DNA from: Pseudomonadota bacterium
GTDB taxonomy: Bacteria; Pseudomonadota; Alphaproteobacteria; Rickettsiales; UBA3002
Length of the DNA: 64,000 nucleotides
Direction: 5' to 3'
Assembly: GCA_040384265.1 (NCBI GenBank)
Contig: JAZKJM010000004.1
Location: forward strand, 202,418-266,417
The translations under genes and the position numbers were made by a program. Below the pieces are notes generated by a model. The model worked only from the letters and a program-made list of their open reading frames with translations. It did no database searches and was not told the origin of the DNA. This document shows, piece by piece, positions 44,164 to 56,893 of this stretch (position 1 is its first letter; every line of letters begins with the position of its first letter).

Positions 44164-45561
44164 ATGAAAAATAATAACACGATGCTGTCCTACACGGTGG
44201 GTCAACAGATGCGGATGATGGGGCAATCGCTGCGCAGCAAAGTGCGGGTGTGGTGCGTGGATGACCTGAACGCTGTCAGCCAGTCGATGCGGGTGGAGGA
44301 GACACGGTTGCCGCGCTTGCTGCGGCTGATGGTGCTCACCCTTTCGGCGGCGACGGGGCTGTTTATTCTCTGGGCGGCGCTGACGCCGGTGAAGGAATTG
44401 GCGCGCACGGATGGGCAGGTGCTGCCCAGCGGCTATAGCCAATTGGTGCAGCATCTGGAGGGCGGGCTGGTACGCCAGATCCTCATCCATGAAGGCGATT
44501 TTGTGCAGAAAGACCAGCTGCTGGTGCAGCTGGACGGCGCCGGGCTGGAGGAGGATTTCAAGGAGCAGCAGGCACTGGTGGATGCGCTGGCGATGCAGGT
44601 GGAGCGGTTGCATGCGCTGCTTGAAGTGCGCGAGCTGAACTTCACGGGGATGAACCTCGATGCTGCCGCCATCGCCCAGCAGAAGCGGATGTTTAATGAA
44701 ATGCGCACGACGCGCGCCTCCGAGCGCTCGGTGCTGGATGAGCAAATTGCGCAGAAGAAAATTGCGATCACGCGGTTGTCGCAATCGCTCAACACGGCGC
44801 GCAGCACGCTTGGCACTGCGACCGAGGGCAAGAATATTTACGCGGGCCTGAGCGACAAGGGGCTGGCGACGCGCTCGACCTATCTCAAACGGCAAGAGGA
44901 AGTGTATGCGCGGCAGGGCGATGTGAACAGCATCGCCAAGCAGATCGAGGAGGGGCAGCGCGAGCTGATCGAGTTTGCGCAGCGGCGCGAGGCGCTGGCC
45001 GGGCAGCAGCGCGACAGTGCGTATAACGAGCTGCGCAAGGCGGAATCCGACCTCGCGCAGGCGCGTGAATCGCTGAAAAAACGCAACGACCGCGTGGGGC
45101 GGCTGGAAGTGCGCGCGCCGGTGATGGGCTATGTGAAAGGGCTCAAGCTCAACACCATCGGCGCAGTGATTCCCGCCGGGCAAACGCTGATGGAGATTGT
45201 GCCGGTGGATGAGAAGCTCATTGTGGAAGCGCATATTACGCCGCAGCAAATTGGCCGGGTGGTGCCCGGGCAAGAGGTGCGGGTCAAGGTCGATTCCTAT
45301 GATTATGTGCGCTACGGCGCGATTGAGGGCACGCTCGAATCCATCTCCGCGATGACGTTTGTCGATGAGATGAAACGGCAGGATTATTACAAAGGCCGGG
45401 TGGTGCTGAAGCGCAATTACGCTGGCGCAACGGCGGGAAGTCACCTGATTTTACCGGGCATGACGGTCGATGCGGATATCGTCACCGGTGAAAAAACGGT
45501 GCTGGGGTATTTGATGAAGCCGATCCAGGTCGCCGTGCATAACGCGATGAGCGAACAATAA
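44164..45561 (+). CDS. HlyD-family membrane fusion protein (type I secretion adaptor)
   Basis: The 465-residue protein has a cytoplasmic N-terminus of about 55 residues, one membrane helix (about 57-77), a lipoyl-like half (QHLEGGLVRQILIHEGDFVQKDQLLVQLDG), a long coiled coil (about 125-305) and the second lipoyl half with the beta-barrel (VRAPVMGYVKGL, VVPGQEVRVKVDSYDY). It links the ABC pair to an outer membrane TolC channel. TGAGGAGAAACGC lies before the ATG. The length is normal for PrtE/HlyD proteins. Confidence 0.93.
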   Translation: MKNNNTMLSYTVGQQMRMMGQSLRSKVRVWCVDDLNAVSQSMRVEETRLPRLLRLMVLTLSAATGLFILWAALTPVKELARTDGQVLPSGYSQLVQHLEGGLVRQILIHEGDFVQKDQLLVQLDGAGLEEDFKEQQALVDALAMQVERLHALLEVRELNFTGMNLDAAAIAQQKRMFNEMRTTRASERSVLDEQIAQKKIAITRLSQSLNTARSTLGTATEGKNIYAGLSDKGLATRSTYLKRQEEVYARQGDVNSIAKQIEEGQRELIEFAQRREALAGQQRDSAYNELRKAESDLAQARESLKKRNDRVGRLEVRAPVMGYVKGLKLNTIGAVIPAGQTLMEIVPVDEKLIVEAHITPQQIGRVVPGQEVRVKVDSYDYVRYGAIEGTLESISAMTFVDEMKRQDYYKGRVVLKRNYAGATAGSHLILPGMTVDADIVTGEKTVLGYLMKPIQVAVHNAMSEQ

Positions 45562-45581
45562 TCACCACAGGGAGAAACCGA

Positions 45582-46540
45582 ATGCCACACGCCGCACTGA
45601 CCCAATGGCCCAGCAATTCCAGCAGCCCGCTGCCGATGCCGCGCATTTTGCTGGCCGATGATGATCGCATCATGCGCCTCGTGCTGCGGCAGGCGCTGCA
45701 GCATAATGGCTACGATGTGAATATTGTCGAGAGTGGCGAGGAGGCGCTGGCGATCCTCGCCGAGCACGGCGCGAACGTGGATACGGTGATTCTCGATCGC
45801 GAAATGCCGGGGCTGAAAGGGCTCGAAGTGGTGGAGCGGATGAAGGCGCACCCGCAGATGCGCAATATCCCGGTTATCATGCTCACCGGCACGGGCGAGC
45901 AGGATAAGATTCAGGAGGGCATTGATGCGGGGGTGTATTATTACCTCGTCAAACCGGTGGATAATACGCTGTTGCGCAGTGTCATTGAATCGGCGCTGCG
46001 TGAGCGGCGGCAGAAACAGGCGCTGATTGGCGAACTCACCCGTTATGGCGCGGCACTCAAAGCGATGCGCTTCTGCCAGATTGCGGTGCGCACGATGACG
46101 GAAGCCGAAGACACGGCGTGTTTTTTGGCGTCCTGCTTCCCCGACCCCGAGCGGGTGGTGATGGGCCTGATGGAGCTGCTCGCCAACGCGGTGGAGCACG
46201 GTAATCTCGCAGTCACGTTCGAGGAAAAAAACAAGCTGCTGACGGATAACACATGGCGCAGCGAGCTCGACCGGCGGGCGCTGCTGCCCGAGCATGCGGG
46301 TAAGCTGGTCGATGTGACCTACCAGCATAAGGAGGAGGGCTACCTTGTGCAGATCAGCGATTGCGGCGCCGGGTTTGACTGGAAACGTTACTGGCACATT
46401 AATCCCTCGCGCGCGACGGCAAGCCACGGGCGCGGCATTGCGCGGGCACGACTGATGGCCTTCGACCGGCTTGCCTATAACGAGCAGGGCAACCAGGTGA
46501 CGCTGATGGTGGCGCATGATGCGGGCACGGGTGATTACGC

Positions 46541-46547
<7 letters not shown>
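45582..46547 (+). CDS. Receiver domain fused to RsbW-like ATPase
   Basis: The 321-residue protein begins with a full receiver domain (about 20-145; ILLADDDRIMR, phospho-acceptor in VILDREMPGLKG, MLTGTGE, VKPVD). A second domain (about 190-310) has a HATPase/anti-sigma kinase pattern: N-box GLMELLANAVEHGNL and ISDCGAGFDW with HGRGIARARL. It has no H-box, so it should not autophosphorylate on histidine. Such proteins can act as phosphorylation-controlled anti-sigma or partner-switch kinases. It starts 20 bp after the HlyD gene with a strong GGGAGA site. Confidence 0.85.
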
Positions 46548-49257
<2,710 letters not shown>

Positions 49258-49261
<4 letters not shown>

Positions 49262-51363
49262 GCAGGCCCTTGCTAACCATCCGCCAACGGCTTTTTCGCA
49301 TCCATCTGGTGATTGCGCTGGTGGCGGTGCTGTTCGTTTCGGCGGGGATCGCGATCGCGGACTGGAGCATCACCCGGCGTGCGCTAATTCATGATTTTGA
49401 AAATAGCCTCGCCGCCGCAGCGCGTGGCAGCGCGACCTACCTGCAGCTGAAGGATATGAAGAGCCTGGCGATTCACCTGAGTGATTTTTATGCCCTGCCG
49501 GGGCTGAATACGCTGTGTGTGTATGATGCGCAGAACCGGCAGGTATCGGCGTGGCAGGCGGAGGGCGCATCGACCCAATGCCCCAGTTTTATCATGCATG
49601 AGGGGTTGGAAATCCAGTGGTTGCAGGTGGCGACCGCGATGCGGCTGATGCGTGGCGATACGTATGTTGGCGTGCTCTATGCGGATAGCGAGCTGGTGCT
49701 TTTCCGGCGCATTCTGGTGCGCAATGTGGGGGTGCTACTATCGTTGCTGCTGGTGGCGTATCTGGCGTGCCGGGCGTCATCCATCGCGGGCGGGCGGGCG
49801 ATTACGCTGTCGCTAAAGGCGTTGCAAGAGCAGGTCGAATGCCTGACCAATAACGATTTCAGCGTCTGCACCGTGGTGCCGCCGATGACGACGGTGGAAA
49901 CGGCCGGGCTGGCGGCGAGCATCACCGCATTTCGCACCCATCTGGCGATTGATACGCTGCCGCGCGCGGAGCTGAAACAGACCCGCAACTGGTATTGCCA
50001 GATCGTCTCGGGCTTGTTGATGACGCTCCGCCAGCGGCTGGATGCCCAATCGCCGCTGATTGATACGGTGGAGCATTACGAGCTGCTGCTGCAGATGGAA
50101 TGGGGCAATGCGTTGCCAAGCCCGGTAGTGTTCGATATTGCGCGGCTGCTGAAGGCAAGCGTGGCGGCGGCGCGTGCCGAAATGCCGCGCAATGATCAGG
50201 TGCATGTGAGTGTCTCGCTACAATCCTCCATCCAGCATGAATGGCTGGGCCATCCGGATATTATTCGTTCGCTGCTGAAGCATCTGTTGCTGATCGCCCT
50301 GCGCCGCACGCGGGTGGGGGCGGTGTGCCTGCGCCTTGAGGTGGATGCCGAACCGGGCTTCGCCCAGCAGCATATGCTGCGTCTGAAGCTGGAGGATTCC
50401 GGCCCGCCGCTGCAACGCTGGCAGCTGCGCCAGTGGCTCGACCAGGTGAAAGACGACGTGCCGACGATTAACCTGAACCAGGATTTTTCGTGGGTGCTGA
50501 CGGGACGGTTGTTCCATTATGTCGGCGGCGGGGCAACGGCGCAGACCGAGCCAGCCGGCGGGTTGACGCTGATGGGTTGGGTGCCGTTGCTGAAGCCGCA
50601 TGACGCGGTGGCCCCGGTGGCCAGCAAAGCGCGCGCGGTGACAACCCACCACACGCTGCCGCCGCTGGTGATGGCGGTGGAGGAGCAGGCAGAGAAACGC
50701 CGTGAAACGCGCGCGCATCTGGAGCAGGCGGGTTGCCGCGTGTTCATGCTGGAGACGCATGCGCAGGCGTTGGAATGGGCCCCTGCGCTGCCGTTCTCGG
50801 CGATCCTGCTCAATGGGTTTCTGGCGGACACGCGCACGATTGTTGCCCGCCGCTTACGCACGCTGGCCGATGAGGGGCTGATGCCATCGATCCCGCTCTG
50901 GGCCATGGTGGCGCAGGCCTCTGTGCCAGAGCAGACCGCGTGGCAGGAGGCCGGGGTAAGCGCGCTGGTGAGCGTGCCGATGCAACAGGATCGCCTGCAG
51001 GCGCTGTGCCGCCAGTTGCACGCGCCCACGCCGGGTTTCTATCAGGTGTATGACGCCCATCTGCACGGCGATTTCCCAAGCTCGGTGATTATGCGGCTTT
51101 CGGAGCTGAACCGGGAAATGGCTTCGCAAGTGGCGCAGGTGGAGACGATTATGGCGCGCATGGCGCGCGGTGAAATGCCGGTGGGGGCGAGCGAAGATAT
51201 CCATGCGGTGAAATCGGCATCGCTGACGCTGGGCTATTTCCGCCTGTCGGCGCTGATGACGGAAATCGAGCGCGCGATCACGGTCGATGGCTTCGCGCAG
51301 GAGCCTAAACACTGGGAAATCATTGCCCAGAGCCTGCAGCTGGCGGGGTTCGGCCAGCCCTGA
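49258..51363 (+). CDS. Degenerate sensor kinase with pseudoreceiver and intact HPt
   Basis: The 701-residue protein has two membrane helices (about 15-37 and 152-172), a periplasmic region and a HAMP-like linker. The expected H-box is replaced by LKQTRNWYCQIVSGLLMTL with no histidine, and the N-box is lost (HLLLIALRRTR). The receiver-like domain has Asn519 in place of the phospho-Asp (ILLNGFL). The last 70 residues are an HPt domain with His649 in DIHAVKSASLTLG. It probably senses and relays or modulates the hybrid kinase rather than phosphorylating itself. It overlaps the kinase gene by four bases. Confidence 0.82.
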
Positions 51364-51413
51364 ATGCATGCAATTTGGTTGACGGCGCGGCAGTGGTTCA
51401 TTACGCCTTTGCC

Positions 51414-51809
51414 ATGGGCACACCGGATATCAATAGCCATGTGGGGCTGCGGCTGCGGCTGCGTCGCACCACGCTTGGGCTGACGCAGGAAGCGGTGGCG
51501 CGCGGCATTGGCGTTGCGGCGCAGCAGGTGCAGAAATATGAAAAAGGCACCAATGTCATGAATGTCAACCGGCTGCACGAATTCGCGCAGTTCCTGCATG
51601 TGCCGGTGGGGTATTTCTTCGATGGGTTGGGCAAAACGGATGCGGTGCATGCCTATGTCGAGCAGGAGGATCCATTCGAGGATGGCGGTAAGGCGGTGTC
51701 GGATCGTGAGTCGATTGAGATTGTGAAATCCTTCCGCCGCATCAAGGATCACGCGCTGCGCAAGCGGCTGGCGGATTTACTGCGCACCTTATCGCTCAGG
51801 GAACTTTAG
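51414..51809 (+). CDS. XRE-family transcriptional regulator
   Basis: The 131-residue protein has a helix-turn-helix near residues 7-65 ([52 protein letters not shown]) and a charged C-terminal helix ([18 protein letters not shown]). This type is widespread in alphaproteobacteria and often acts on cell-surface or stress genes. It follows the signalling genes by 50 bp on the same strand and may be their last cistron. The start is uncertain: a TTG at 51375 is also in frame. Confidence 0.82.
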   Translation: MGTPDINSHVGLRLRLRRTTLGLTQEAVARGIGVAAQQVQKYEKGTNVMNVNRLHEFAQFLHVPVGYFFDGLGKTDAVHAYVEQEDPFEDGGKAVSDRESIEIVKSFRRIKDHALRKRLADLLRTLSLREL

Positions 51810-52011
51810 GCGATTCTTTTTTCGGTGGTAAGAATCCGCGCTGGCCGGGCTTGGTCACGGTGTTGGCGGCTGGTTTTGGCTCACGGCAGCGGGCGGAACA
51901 GTATTTCACTTCATCCCACACACGTTCCCATTTTTTGCGCCAGGTGAACGGGCGGTTGCAGCCAGCGCACAGCTTGCTTGGCAGATCGGACTGGTGGACA
52001 TGCTTGTTCAT
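51796..52011 (-). CDS. DUF2256 zinc-ribbon-like small protein
   Basis: The 71-residue protein fits DUF2256: [38 protein letters not shown]. Four cysteines (CAGC and CSARC) probably bind zinc. Function is unknown. It overlaps the convergent XRE gene by 14 bases at the 3' ends. Confidence 0.87.
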   Translation of the reverse strand: MNKHVHQSDLPSKLCAGCNRPFTWRKKWERVWDEVKYCSARCREPKPAANTVTKPGQRGFLPPKKESPKVP

Positions 52012-52048
52012 GCCCCCTTATAGCGCCGCGCCGGGTGGGAAAGCAATT

Positions 52049-52804
52049 TTAAAGGTAGCGGGTGACCCAGGCAGCGAGAACCTGGGCGACATAATCGGCG
52101 TCCTGGCGGCGGCGTAGCAGGTGGTCGGCATGGTCGAGCGAGATGAAGCTCTTGGGGTGCTTGGCGGCGCTGAAAATCTGGCCCGCATTCTTGATGCCGA
52201 CGATGGTATCGCCGGGCGCGTGAAACACGATCAGCGCGCGGTTGAGATGGGCGATGCGGTCGGCCAGCGTGTGTTTGGCGATGTCTTCGAGGAACTGCTT
52301 TTTGATACGGAACGGGCGGCCGGCGAGATACACCTCGGCCTCGCCATGCATCTCGATTTCGGCGGTAACGGCGGTGAATTGCTTGGCGATATGTGATGGC
52401 TCCGATGGGGCGGCAATGGTGGCGACAGCCTTCACCTCGGGCAGGCGATGGGCGCTGGCGAGCACCGCGGCGCCACCGAGCGAATGGCCGATGAGCAGGC
52501 GCGGCGCTTCATATTCCTGCTTCAACCAGCTGGCCGCAGCGACGAGATCATCCAGGTTGGAGGAGAAGTTGGTGTTGGAAAAATCGCCCTCGCTATGGCC
52601 CAGCCCGCTAAAATCGAAGCGCAGCACGGCGATGCCGTGGCGCGTCAACTCGCTGCAGATCTGGGTTGCGGCGAAAATATCCTTGGTGCAGGTGAAGCAA
52701 TGGGCAAACAGGGCGTAGGAAAGCGGCGGGCCATCCGGCAGGTCGAGCCGTGCGGCGAGAAGGGTGCCCTGGGATCCGATGAATTCGATAGCTTCAGTGC
52801 GCAT
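52049..52804 (-). CDS. Alpha/beta hydrolase
   Basis: The 251-residue protein has the alpha/beta hydrolase fold: [11 protein letters not shown] oxyanion region, [12 protein letters not shown], the nucleophile elbow [12 protein letters not shown] (Ser in GHSLG), the acid near FHAPGDTIV, and SLDHADHLL with the catalytic His. Related proteins are often fused to an OsmC domain; that domain is absent here. Substrate unknown. An in-frame upstream extension to 52849 lacks a ribosome site. It is adjacent to a lipoprotein gene on the same strand. Confidence 0.85.
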   Translation of the reverse strand: MRTEAIEFIGSQGTLLAARLDLPDGPPLSYALFAHCFTCTKDIFAATQICSELTRHGIAVLRFDFSGLGHSEGDFSNTNFSSNLDDLVAAASWLKQEYEAPRLLIGHSLGGAAVLASAHRLPEVKAVATIAAPSEPSHIAKQFTAVTAEIEMHGEAEVYLAGRPFRIKKQFLEDIAKHTLADRIAHLNRALIVFHAPGDTIVGIKNAGQIFSAAKHPKSFISLDHADHLLRRRQDADYVAQVLAAWVTRYL

Positions 52805-52808
52805 AGGT

Positions 52809-53558
52809 TTAGAACTGATACGGCATTTTTTTATGCAGGTCGGTCTCAAGCTGGGTCAATTCCGTGTCCAGGCGCTCGACGTTGCGGGTTTCATTCGGTG
52901 TCGTGGCCTTCACTTCGGCAAGGCGCTGCTTGGCGTTTTCAAGCGTGATATAGGCCGCGTCACGGATATGCTGCTGCATGAAGAAGCGTGCTAAGGAGAG
53001 TTGCAGCGTTGCCGCATCCAGCGAGGGCAGGCGCTGGGCGGTGGCGGCGATGGCAGCATAGCTCTCATCGAGTTTGCTGCGGATGTCGGCCGGGTCGGCC
53101 TCTTTGGGCAGTGGGGTGGACTCGGGCACGCTGACGCTGCGCACGCGCGCATGGGTGTATTGCGCGTCGCGCGGGGCCAGTTGGGCGATGACCTGGCGCA
53201 ACGCATCGAAGTTATAGGCCCCGGCGGCGAGCGCGGCGACGGGCACCATCAGCGTGTGCTCCTCTTTTTTGCCATCGGCGGTGTAGCTTAGCATGACCAC
53301 GGTCGCAGGCATGGCTTTGGATGTGGCGCGGGCCAACTGGTCGGTATAGGGCCGCGCGGCGCTTGCATCCTCGGGGTGCATGTCAAAGGCCATATGGGCA
53401 AGGGTAAGGTTGCGCATATAGGCGCGGGTTTGCACGGCGGTGGGGGCGGGTGCTGGTTTTTTATGCACCGGGCGCGGGCTGCTGCAGCCGCTGAACGCCA
53501 GCAACAGAGCGGCTGCGCAGAGCGTGATGCCTAAACGGGGCAGTGGAATGGATGGCAT
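52809..53558 (-). CDS. Unknown lipoprotein
   Basis: The 249-residue protein starts with a lipoprotein signal, [19 protein letters not shown], with a lipobox FSGC. A Lys/Pro-rich spacer is followed by a mostly helical region. No domain is recognised. GGAGAA lies seven bases before ATG 53558; the frame remains open upstream without a signal. It is four bases from the hydrolase gene, so they may be cotranscribed. Confidence 0.7.
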   Translation of the reverse strand: MPSIPLPRLGITLCAAALLLAFSGCSSPRPVHKKPAPAPTAVQTRAYMRNLTLAHMAFDMHPEDASAARPYTDQLARATSKAMPATVVMLSYTADGKKEEHTLMVPVAALAAGAYNFDALRQVIAQLAPRDAQYTHARVRSVSVPESTPLPKEADPADIRSKLDESYAAIAATAQRLPSLDAATLQLSLARFFMQQHIRDAAYITLENAKQRLAEVKATTPNETRNVERLDTELTQLETDLHKKMPYQF

Positions 53559-53717
53559 GCAGCAATTCTCCAAGCGAGGCGTTACCCAGATGCTATAGCA
53601 CAGACAAAGCAGCGGTAAAATGAAGAAAGTGGAGCGATCATACATGGAAAATTTATGTGCTGGCGGCTAGTATCCGCGGATGTAAGCGACGACGGAAGCA
53701 TAAAAGGCAGTGGCACC

Positions 53718-55700
53718 ATGACGACAAGTAACCTGATTGTGGCATTGGTGGATGCGCATCCCAAGGCCATCCTGCTGCTGTATTCGGCGCGCAAACTGGC
53801 GCGTGAGAAGGGCTACCGCTGGCGCATCGTGCATGTGGAGCGCACGGATACGGTGCGCGGCAGCGACGAGGGGGCGGAGGAGCGCCTGCGCCGCCTGTTC
53901 ACGCTTGCCGAGCAAATGGGCGCCGAGGTGCAGCAGATTCAGGCCGAGACGCTGGAGCGTGGCCTGCAGCAGCTGATTGATGTCGAAAAAGCGGTGCTGG
54001 ATACGATTGTCATCGGCATCACCAAGAAAAAGGGCCGCTTTGCATCGCTTTGGGAGCGTTCGCAGCGGGTGCGCGCCACCCGTTTGGCCCGCCATTATGC
54101 GGGGGTGGAGGTGGTGCCGCTGGGCGGGGCCACGTATAAACGCCAGTTCCGCTGGCCAGTGCGGCGGCAGCAATGGGTGCATTTCATCTATGCATTTATG
54201 GCCGTTGGCGTGGCCTATCTGGTCGCGGCGGCGCTGGAGGAAGTATTGCCGCCGGCGCTGTTTCGTATCAACATCCAGAATATCAGTGTGTTGTTCATGA
54301 CTGCCTGTGCCTTCACGGCGGGGCGCTATGGGTTGTTGCCGGGGTTGGTGGCGGCGGTGCTGAGCGCAATGATCTATAACTATTATTATGTGCCGCCGAT
54401 TCGCAGCCTTGAGCTGTTGACCGTCACTAAGGGACTCAGCATGGCGCTGTTTTTCCTGGCGGCGGTGCTGATTTCAATTTTCACCGGGCGGGCGCGGCTG
54501 CATGGTGAGCGCAGCGCGCAGCGGCAGCGTAGCACGGAGGTGTTGTTCATGCTTTACCGCATTGCCAGCAACGCCTTCTCGCGCCAGCAAGCGCTGGAGG
54601 TGCTGCAGCAAAAACTAGCGGAAATGCTGCATATTGAAGTGGCATTCTTCCTGCCGCGGTTGATGCAGGCCGATACAATCGAAGCCGCAGTGCCGGCCGA
54701 TCTGGTGCTGGATGAGCGTGACCGCCGGGCGCTGGAAACATGCTGGAGCGAAATCAAGACAACCGGGCTTGCCTCGCCATCGCACACGCTGGCGAGCTGG
54801 CGGTTTAAGCCGATGGTCACGCCGAGCGGCATTATCGGCATCTTCGCGGTGCGTCCGCGGGCAGGCAGCATTCTGGAACCCTGGCAGGCCGGTTTGCTGG
54901 CGGGCATTGCCGACCAGACGGCGATTATTATCGAGCATCTCGAACTCACCCGTTCGATGGAGAGCGCCCGCCTTAATGAGGAGCGCGAGAAGCTGCGCAC
55001 CATGCTGCTTTCGAGCGTGAGCCATGACCTCAAGACGCCGCTGGCGGGCATCATGGGCGCGTTGCGGGTGCATCGCAGCGTGGGGGAACGGTTGACGCCC
55101 GAGGCGCGCGCCGACCTGCTCAACGACGCGCTGGAAGAGGCGCAGCGGTTGGATAGTTTTATCACCAACATCCTCGATATGACGCGACTGGAGAGTGGTG
55201 AAATCAACTTCCGGCCGGACTGGCACGATATGCAAGGCGTGGTGCAGCAGGTGGTTAAGCGCATGCAGCATCGCCTGCATACACGCCGCTTGACGGTGGT
55301 GCCATGCGAGCAGGCCATCGAGGTGCTGATGGATGACACGATGACCGAGCAAATCCTTCAAAACCTGCTCGATAATGCATGCAAATACACCGCGCCGGAT
55401 GTGGAGATTACCATCACCATCATCATTTGCGAGAAGAGGGGCGTGTGCTGCGCAGTGCGCGATACCGGGACGGGGATTCCGGAGGATAAATTAGCCAGCG
55501 TGTTCGATAAATATGCGCGGCTGCAGAAGAAGGATAGCCAGGTGGCAGGCACCGGCCTTGGCCTTGCAATCAGCAAAGCGGTGATGGAAGCCCAGGGCGG
55601 CTCGATATGCGCAGAGAACCACCCCGATGGTGGCGCGGTGTTCACGTTCTGCTTCCCGCAATGGCGCCCGGTTGAGGCCCACGAGCCCCATAAGGAATAG
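53718..55700 (+). CDS. KdpD-like sensor kinase lacking the N-terminal KdpD domain
   Basis: The 660-residue protein has a UspA-like domain (about 1-135; VIGITKKKGRFASLWERS), four membrane helices (about 157-275, KdpD DUF4118 type, with YNYYYVPPIRSLELLT), a GAF-like segment, HisKA (SSVSHDLKTPLAGIMGALRV) and a HATPase (LLDNACKYTA, GTGLGLAISKAVM). Full KdpD has about 890 residues with an N-terminal ATP-binding KdpD domain (GxxxGxGKT); here it is missing. No kdpFABC is present. A KdpE-like regulator faces it two bases away. Confidence 0.88.
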   Translation: MTTSNLIVALVDAHPKAILLLYSARKLAREKGYRWRIVHVERTDTVRGSDEGAEERLRRLFTLAEQMGAEVQQIQAETLERGLQQLIDVEKAVLDTIVIGITKKKGRFASLWERSQRVRATRLARHYAGVEVVPLGGATYKRQFRWPVRRQQWVHFIYAFMAVGVAYLVAAALEEVLPPALFRINIQNISVLFMTACAFTAGRYGLLPGLVAAVLSAMIYNYYYVPPIRSLELLTVTKGLSMALFFLAAVLISIFTGRARLHGERSAQRQRSTEVLFMLYRIASNAFSRQQALEVLQQKLAEMLHIEVAFFLPRLMQADTIEAAVPADLVLDERDRRALETCWSEIKTTGLASPSHTLASWRFKPMVTPSGIIGIFAVRPRAGSILEPWQAGLLAGIADQTAIIIEHLELTRSMESARLNEEREKLRTMLLSSVSHDLKTPLAGIMGALRVHRSVGERLTPEARADLLNDALEEAQRLDSFITNILDMTRLESGEINFRPDWHDMQGVVQQVVKRMQHRLHTRRLTVVPCEQAIEVLMDDTMTEQILQNLLDNACKYTAPDVEITITIIICEKRGVCCAVRDTGTGIPEDKLASVFDKYARLQKKDSQVAGTGLGLAISKAVMEAQGGSICAENHPDGGAVFTFCFPQWRPVEAHEPHKE

Positions 55701-55702
55701 GC

Positions 55703-56416
55703 TTAAGCGGCGCTTTGTTTTGGCGATGGGAGGATTTCCATCCGGTAGCCGATGCCGGGCTCGGTCATCAGGTATTGCGGATCGGCGATGGTGCGCTCGA
55801 TCTTGGCGCGCAGCTGACCGACATACACACGCAGATATTGCACGTTATGCGTATGCGCCACGCCCCAGACTTCGCTCAGGATATGTTTGTGGGTCAGCAT
55901 TTTGCCGCGATTGACCATGAAATAACGCAGCAATTCATATTCCTTCGGCGTGAAGGAAATCAGCGCATCGTCGAGATACACCTCGTGGCGCACCAGATCC
56001 ATCCGCAGGCTGCCGTTGGTCAGCTCCGGCTCGCCCGCTTCCTTGGTGGTGGCTTTGCGTAGGCTGGCGTGGATGCGGGCCAGCAGCACATCCGGGTTGA
56101 AGGGTTTGGTGACGTAATCATCCGCGCCGAGTTCGAGCGCTTTGATAATCTCGTTATCGTCATCGCGCACGCTGCAGACGATGATCGGCATCAGCGACCA
56201 TTCACGCACCTGGGTGATGACTTCTTTGCCGTCGATATCGGGCAGGCCGAGATCCAGCACCATGAGCTCCGGGCGGATGGAGGCGCTCAGGCGCACGGCC
56301 TCGCGGCCATTGTCGCACTCGACGACTTTATAATCCGCGCTTTCGAGCGAGATGGTGAGCAGCTTGCGGATGCGCGGTTCATCCTCGACGATGAGTACGG
56401 TGTTTTTGGCCGACAT
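55703..56416 (-). CDS. KdpE-like OmpR-family response regulator
   Basis: The 237-residue protein has a receiver domain (LIVEDEPRIRKLL, phospho-acceptor in MVLDLGLPDIDGKE, VTKPFN) and a C-terminal winged helix (SFTPKEYELLRYFMVNRGKMLTHKHIL, VYVGQLRAKIE). It matches KdpE in layout and in the DIDG receiver. It is convergent with the KdpD-like gene instead of in an operon with it. AGGAG precedes the ATG. Its targets are unknown here; the antiporter gene nearby is a candidate. Confidence 0.9.
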   Translation of the reverse strand: MSAKNTVLIVEDEPRIRKLLTISLESADYKVVECDNGREAVRLSASIRPELMVLDLGLPDIDGKEVITQVREWSLMPIIVCSVRDDDNEIIKALELGADDYVTKPFNPDVLLARIHASLRKATTKEAGEPELTNGSLRMDLVRHEVYLDDALISFTPKEYELLRYFMVNRGKMLTHKHILSEVWGVAHTHNVQYLRVYVGQLRAKIERTIADPQYLMTEPGIGYRMEILPSPKQSAA

Positions 56417-56602
56417 GCAGTGCTCCTTGATGAGTGCCTCTGATGGGATAGAGGCATTTATGGGATCTTTATTTTTTTTAGGACAGCCCGCATAGCGACT
56501 TAAGATCATCATCGGTTACGGTGCTTATATCCACTCCCTTTCTACCGCTCAATCAGTCACTCGGCAAGCAACAACAGAAAAAATTAAACCACGGAGGATA
56601 GC

Positions 56603-56893
56603 ATGCACGGATCACTCGCACAGATGCGTCAGGAAATTCTGGTCAATGGTTTGGTCGATAACAGCCATGAATGGATGGTGTGCGACTGGCAGGCCCTGTG
56701 TGCCCAATTATTGCAGCAATGGAACCGCTTAAGCGCTTCCGACCTGGAAGATGTAGGCCCCAGCCGCCGCGAATTGGCGGCCCTGGTGCAACGCAAATAC
56801 GACATCGCGTTGCCACTGGTAGAGAATTACCTCGCTAACCTGGAGCGCACCTTGCCGCTGATCCAAAACGAGCCAACCTATCGTTTCGCCTAG
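56603..56893 (+). CDS. CsbD-like stress protein
   Basis: The 96-residue protein shows the CsbD-type spacing W-x2-L-x4-L-x-QW-x-x-L: DWQALCAQLLQQWNRLSASDLEDVGPSRRELAALVQRKYDI. Family members are small stress-response proteins of unknown mechanism. GGAGGATAGC lies before the ATG. It overlaps the antiporter gene on the other strand by four bases at the 3' ends. Confidence 0.7.
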   Translation: MHGSLAQMRQEILVNGLVDNSHEWMVCDWQALCAQLLQQWNRLSASDLEDVGPSRRELAALVQRKYDIALPLVENYLANLERTLPLIQNEPTYRFA